A stretch of DNA of 9,889 nt from Fidelibacterota bacterium. GTDB lineage: Bacteria; Fidelibacterota; UBA2242; JAFGTP01. The DNA is taken from contig JAIPJV010000053.1 of NCBI GenBank assembly GCA_021734005.1, positions 1 through 9,889 of the forward strand. The letters run 5' to 3'. The notes under the pieces are model-generated. The model saw only the letters and a program-made list of their open reading frames with translations. It ran no database searches and was not told where the DNA came from. Shown in pieces: positions 6,718 through 9,889 of the stretch; the first letter of the stretch is position 1, and every line of letters starts with the position of its first letter. The translations under genes were made by a program, and so were the position numbers.

Positions 6718-6733
6718 ATTCTATATGTAGAAT
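6718..6733. promoter_or_regulatory. Perfect 16-base inverted repeat, possible operator between divergent genes
   Basis: ATTCTA-TATG-TAGAAT has two perfect six-base arms around four bases. It lies about 28 bases upstream of the GAPDH -35 and between the two divergent genes, where regulators often bind. In DNA this AT-rich one such repeat in 300 bases could arise by chance, so this is only a candidate. Confidence 0.25.
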
Positions 6734-6788
6734 ATATATGGTATGTTTTTCGCTTAAAATATATAAATAATCCTGCTTGAAATTTTTG

Positions 6789-6794
6789 TATAAT
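6789..6794 (+). promoter_or_regulatory. Candidate -10 element for rarA
   Basis: A consensus TATAAT, preceded directly by TG, lies 60 bases before the rarA ATG. No convincing -35 hexamer is found at 16-18 bases upstream, so the element is uncertain. A transcript from it would start near 6801 and include about 54 bases of leader. Confidence 0.4.
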
Positions 6795-6854
6795 TTTTTA
6801 CAGCCCAATTAACCCAACTTGCATTTACAATTAAACACTAATAACTTTTGTTCT

Positions 6855-8204
6855 ATGAATAAAAAAGTTGATATTTTTTCAGATAAGGAAAAACAAAAGG
6901 AACTTAAGCCTCTGGCTGATAGAATTCGTCCTAATACTCTGGATGGATTCATTGGGCAAACCAATATAGCAGGCCCGGGCAAGATTCTATCTAAAAGTAT
7001 TAAACACGGTCGCATTTTTTCGATGATTCTATGGGGACCTCCTGGAACTGGCAAAACCACCCTGGCTCGAATAATTGCCAACCATTCTGATGCCAAATTT
7101 TATCAACTCAATGCTGTGGCATCCGGAGTCAAGGATGTTCGCAAAGTTATCAAAATAGGCAAAAATCGACATCAGAGAGGTGAGCCAACCATATTATTTA
7201 TCGATGAAATTCACCGCTTTAATAAAGCCCAGCAGGACGCGCTTCTCCGTGCTGTTGAAAATGGTAATATCATTTTAATAGGAGCAACTACTGAGAATCC
7301 TTCTTTTGAAGTTATCGCACCTTTGCTCTCCCGCTGTCGGGTTTTGCGATTGGATTCTCTCAGCGATCAGGATCTGGAATCTATTCTTGATAATGCTCTT
7401 CATAATGATACCATTCTTAAAGAAATGGATATTGAATTTAAAGACGATTCCAGAAACTTTTTGATTAATTCAATTGGCGGAGATGCCCGCAAATTATTGA
7501 ATGCTCTGGAAACAGCTATTGATATGGCTGATGAAAAAGACGGCAAAATACAGATAACTCGTGCGATTTTGAAGGAAGCGCTTCAGGATAGAACCCGATT
7601 ATATGACAAAAAAGCTGATTATCATTATGATACGATTTCTGCATTTATAAAAAGTGTGCGAGGTAGCGATCCTGATGCTGCTCTTTACTGGATGTGCGTT
7701 ATGCTGGATGGAGGCGAGGATCCACTTTTTATTGCCCGGCGTTTAATTATTTTGGCAAGTGAAGATATTGGTAATGCCAATCCTTCAGCCTTGATGATCG
7801 CTCAGGATGGCTATAATGCTGTTCACTCCGTTGGAATGCCGGAAGCCGAGATTATTTTATCTCAGGTTACAACCTACCTGGCCTCTTCACCAAAAAGCAA
7901 TGCTTCCTACATGGCCCTCCAAAGAGCCAAACAGGCAGTCAAAAAAAATAGTACTCACAATGTCCCTCTCCATCTTCGTAATGCTCCAACAAAACTCATG
8001 GAGAAAAAAGGGTACGGAAAAAATTATAAATATCCACATGACCATAAAGATCATTTTGTCAATGAACACTATTTCCCCGAGGATATGCCAACCCAAAAAT
8101 TTTACAAGCCAACCCGATTGGGACGGGAATCCCGCATCAAAGACAGGCTCCAGCATTTTTGGCCTAAAAGATATAAAAGTAATTCCCATGATCAGGACGA
8201 CTAG
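6855..8204 (+). CDS. rarA: RarA/MgsA family AAA+ ATPase
   Basis: This 449-residue protein is the replication-associated recombination ATPase RarA (MgsA; Mgs1/WRNIP1 in eukaryotes), a clamp-loader-like AAA+ protein that acts at stalled replication forks. After a short N-terminal tail it has P-L-A-D-R-I-R-P (19-26) and F-I-G-Q (32-35). The Walker A motif is G-P-P-G-T-G-K-T (61-68), Walker B is F-I-D-E-I-H (115-120), sensor 1 is G-A-T-T-E-N-P-S-F (143-151), the arginine finger lies in S-R-C-R (159-162), and sensor 2 is G-D-A-R (209-212). The family-specific C-terminal half follows, with F-I-K-S-V-R-G-S-D-P-D-A-A (264-276), A-S-E-D-I-G-N-A-N-P (301-310) and K-Y-P-H-D-H (392-397). Length equals E. 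coli RarA (about 447). I chose the ATG at 6855 over an in-frame TTG at 6819 because it places the tail at normal length. Neither start has a clear Shine-Dalgarno sequence. It is divergent from gap and convergent with the protease gene. Confidence 0.95.
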   Translation: MNKKVDIFSDKEKQKELKPLADRIRPNTLDGFIGQTNIAGPGKILSKSIKHGRIFSMILWGPPGTGKTTLARIIANHSDAKFYQLNAVASGVKDVRKVIKIGKNRHQRGEPTILFIDEIHRFNKAQQDALLRAVENGNIILIGATTENPSFEVIAPLLSRCRVLRLDSLSDQDLESILDNALHNDTILKEMDIEFKDDSRNFLINSIGGDARKLLNALETAIDMADEKDGKIQITRAILKEALQDRTRLYDKKADYHYDTISAFIKSVRGSDPDAALYWMCVMLDGGEDPLFIARRLIILASEDIGNANPSALMIAQDGYNAVHSVGMPEAEIILSQVTTYLASSPKSNASYMALQRAKQAVKKNSTHNVPLHLRNAPTKLMEKKGYGKNYKYPHDHKDHFVNEHYFPEDMPTQKFYKPTRLGRESRIKDRLQHFWPKRYKSNSHDQDD

Positions 8205-8245
8205 AGCCTGAACTTATATTTTTGCTCACCTAAATTTCGAATCTA

Positions 8246-9889
8246 TTATTTCATCAAAAGCAATTTGCCTGATTGAAAGGATTGATTTTCAAACTGAACT
8301 TTGTAGATATAAACTCCGGTGCCTATGCTGTGTCCATTAAGATCGGTTCCATTCCAGTGCATCATTCTGTAACCACTACCTTTATATTGTTCCTCAGCCT
8401 GATAGATTTTCTGGCCCTGCAGATTGTAAATCAATAATTTTACATTCCCGGCTTCAGGTAAATAATATTTAATTTTTGTACTGGCATTAAAGGGATTGGG
8501 ATAATTTCCCATAAGGGTGAAATTTTCGGGTTTATCATTACTAATTATATTTTCATTATTTTCCGTTACAGTAAAATTGACAGGCAGAACCTGGACGCTG
8601 CTACTGGCATCACTGAGTTCAATATTAAGTTGGCTGCTATAATTTCCCGGTGTCAGATTGGCAGCATCACAGTTGATAGTTAGATTATAATCTCCGCCTG
8701 CTTCTATTGTCCCCGGGCTATTTTCCAAAGATAACCAATTTGAAGTGGCACCATATCCTGTTCGTAAACTCCTGACATCAACATTCCCATAGTTAGTATA
8801 GAGAGTATCTTCAGGATTTTGATTATCATAAACAACGATATTGTCGATAAAAAGTCCAGTCAATGAAGGATCATCAGGAGTGCTGTAACCTCGATCAGAG
8901 GCAAATACAAAAGCAAGATTAGTATTTTGGGTGGAATAGTCTGTTAGGTCAAATTTTATATCCTGCCATCCCTGACTTTTTCCAGCCCAACCGGGAATAC
9001 TATCTCCCAATCCCCAACCTTGCTCAGGATCTGAGAAACTGTATAAATTTTGACAATCATATTGAGGTGAACTCGGTTCTATCACCTGTCTATCAGTGAT
9101 TCCATCAGTACTTACCCAGACATTCCAGCCATCCCAGCCATCATAGCCGTATAGGCTGGTATCTGGTGGATCCTCAATTGACCAGTTAGCTTTGAATTCT
9201 AGAACAGGTTCAGTAAGAGCAGTCAGATTCAACCCCGCAATATATAAATACTGCAAGACTCTGTTTTCATAACCCATAATTGACGGATCCCCGCACCACC
9301 AGGACGTTCCTTGATAGGCATTAAAGGTATCAGGATGAAAGTAAAATCCATAATCCGTGGCAGCAAAATGCACAGTTTTTGCTCCAGTATTTGTAAGAGT
9401 AAAATCGACCTGGACAGATTCGCCCTGTTTGGCCGTTGTATTTATAGAATTTTGTTCAAAGGCGATATTGCCCTGTTGAGTCTGGTCATTCCAGATAAAA
9501 GGCATATATTCACCGATGTTGCAGGTGCCCCATTTTATTTTGAAATAACCGGAATCAATTACGCCATCATTATCAAAATCAACACTATCAGGCCAATATT
9601 TTCCCCAGCTATTTTTACAAATCCAGGATGAATCCGTATCATCCCAGCCAACTAATAAAATAGCATGGCCACCAACTAGAGTATCATTCTCTAATGAAAT
9701 ATGCTCTCCAGTAAAAGGTTCATAAACTCCGCCATTATAATGATAAAAACTTTCATAAACTTCATAGGATGCAGAAACAGGATGATAGAGTAGAGCATTT
9801 TTAATATTTTTCACTGAAGCTTCAGAACTGGTAACATAGCCCCAGCCCGGTATTTCATAGGCATAGCTCTGCCAGTCAGGATCTGCTTC
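8246..9889 (-). CDS. Secreted papain-family (C1A) protease with C-terminal sorting domain, 5' end missing
   Basis: The frame is open to the right edge and shows the last 547 residues; the signal peptide and catalytic cysteine lie outside. Visible residues about 1-130 are the second half of a papain fold: P-V-S-A-S-Y (37-42), G-G-H-A-I-L-L-V-G-W (73-82) with the catalytic His75, and K-N-S-W-G (92-96) with the catalytic Asn93. A D-F-D-N-D-G-V-I-D segment (104-112) sits in place of the usual short link to G-Y-F-K-I. Residues about 140-180 and 370-440 look like two halves of one Ig-like/BACON-type domain. Between them (about 183-365) is a tryptophan- and aspartate-rich beta-sandwich resembling MAM or lectin-like domains. 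The last 80 or so residues (N-Y-P-N-P-F-N at 462-468, W-N-G-T-D at 512-516, G-V-Y-I-Y-K-V at 525-531) form a sorting domain of the type that directs proteins out through type IX-like systems, so the protein is probably exported or surface-bound. The GTG at 9814 is internal. Confidence 0.88.
   Translation of the reverse strand, partial: EADPDWQSYAYEIPGWGYVTSSEASVKNIKNALLYHPVSASYEVYESFYHYNGGVYEPFTGEHISLENDTLVGGHAILLVGWDDTDSSWICKNSWGKYWPDSVDFDNDGVIDSGYFKIKWGTCNIGEYMPFIWNDQTQQGNIAFEQNSINTTAKQGESVQVDFTLTNTGAKTVHFAATDYGFYFHPDTFNAYQGTSWWCGDPSIMGYENRVLQYLYIAGLNLTALTEPVLEFKANWSIEDPPDTSLYGYDGWDGWNVWVSTDGITDRQVIEPSSPQYDCQNLYSFSDPEQGWGLGDSIPGWAGKSQGWQDIKFDLTDYSTQNTNLAFVFASDRGYSTPDDPSLTGLFIDNIVVYDNQNPEDTLYTNYGNVDVRSLRTGYGATSNWLSLENSPGTIEAGGDYNLTINCDAANLTPGNYSSQLNIELSDASSSVQVLPVNFTVTENNENIISNDKPENFTLMGNYPNPFNASTKIKYYLPEAGNVKLLIYNLQGQKIYQAEEQYKGSGYRMMHWNGTDLNGHSIGTGVYIYKVQFENQSFQSGKLLLMK

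Noticed and set aside
6819..6854. TTG start for rarA
   Set aside because: There is no ribosome site, and the extra 12 residues have no counterpart in RarA proteins. The ATG at 6855 gives a normal N-terminus.
6809..7096. 95-residue open frame antisense to the start of rarA
   Set aside because: It mirrors highly conserved RarA codons (Walker A region), has no ribosome site and resembles no protein family I know.
8192..8225. TCAGG/CCTGA inverted repeat over the rarA stop followed by a T-rich stretch, possible terminator
   Set aside because: The stem is only five base pairs with a ten-base loop, and the T-run starts several bases after the stem. It is too weak to call.
9545..9580. Dockerin or EF-hand domain in the protease
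   Set aside because: Only one short D-x-D-x-D-G loop is present, without the paired repeat or flanking helices of those domains. It is best seen as an insertion loop.
9311..9631. 106-residue plus-strand open frame inside the protease gene
   Set aside because: It is antisense to conserved catalytic residues of the protease and has no supporting signals.
9812..9814. GTG as a start of the protease gene
   Set aside because: The same frame stays open for 25 more codons to the edge and encodes recognisable papain-fold sequence, so the GTG is an internal valine.
1..9889. CRISPR array, transposase, integrase, tRNA, rRNA, or toxin-antitoxin pair
   Set aside because: No spaced direct repeats, mobile-element proteins, RNA gene signatures or small toxin-like pairs were seen. 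The window reads as ordinary housekeeping and metabolic chromosome.

Overview
The window is an AT-rich stretch of bacterial chromosome, densely packed with genes on both strands. Two markers point in different directions on taxonomy. The last gene encodes a secreted papain-like protease that ends in a C-terminal sorting domain of the type seen in the Fibrobacteres-Chlorobi-Bacteroidetes group and relatives such as Cloacimonadota (NYPNPFN motif, then a GVYIYKV-type strand and a basic end). The left end carries a DUF2953-GerW pair best known from the Firmicutes spore genes ytfI-ytfJ, although GerW-like proteins also occur in lineages that do not sporulate. The best guess is an anaerobic bacterium of an FCB-type or deep-branching candidate phylum. 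The sequence alone does not fix the phylum.

Layout from left to right. A plus-strand block at 1-1282 holds the 3' end of a DUF2953 membrane-associated protein gene, a GerW/YtfJ-family gene whose start lies inside it, and a CRP/FNR-family regulator. The regulator converges on a minus-strand block and shares its TTAA stop with it. That block, read from right to left, is a GH57 alpha-glucan enzyme of the 4-alpha-glucanotransferase/amylase type (GTG start), a GlgA glycogen synthase, and a small four-helix membrane protein of unknown role coupled to glgA by an ATGA overlap. Further right, also on the minus strand, is a glyceraldehyde-3-phosphate dehydrogenase gene with its own good promoter (TTGACA-17-TATATT) and a strong intrinsic terminator, so it is a self-contained unit. 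A divergent intergenic region of about 300 bases separates it from rarA (mgsA), the AAA+ replication-recombination ATPase on the plus strand. The window ends in the minus-strand papain-family protease gene, cut off at its 5' end by the window edge.

Functionally, the centre is a carbon-storage and central-metabolism region: GlgA would extend alpha-1,4-glucan chains, the GH57 enzyme would remodel or degrade them, and GAPDH serves lower glycolysis. No glgB, glgC or phosphorylase is visible here. The remaining genes (gerW pair, CRP/FNR regulator, rarA, secreted protease) appear to be ordinary neighbours. I found no CRISPR array, insertion sequence, RNA gene or obvious defence system. The most interesting points are the small unknown membrane protein coupled to glgA, the unusual domain architecture of the protease (a calcium-loop-like insertion near the active site and a probable nested beta-sandwich domain), and the 'sporulation' gene pair in an FCB-like context.
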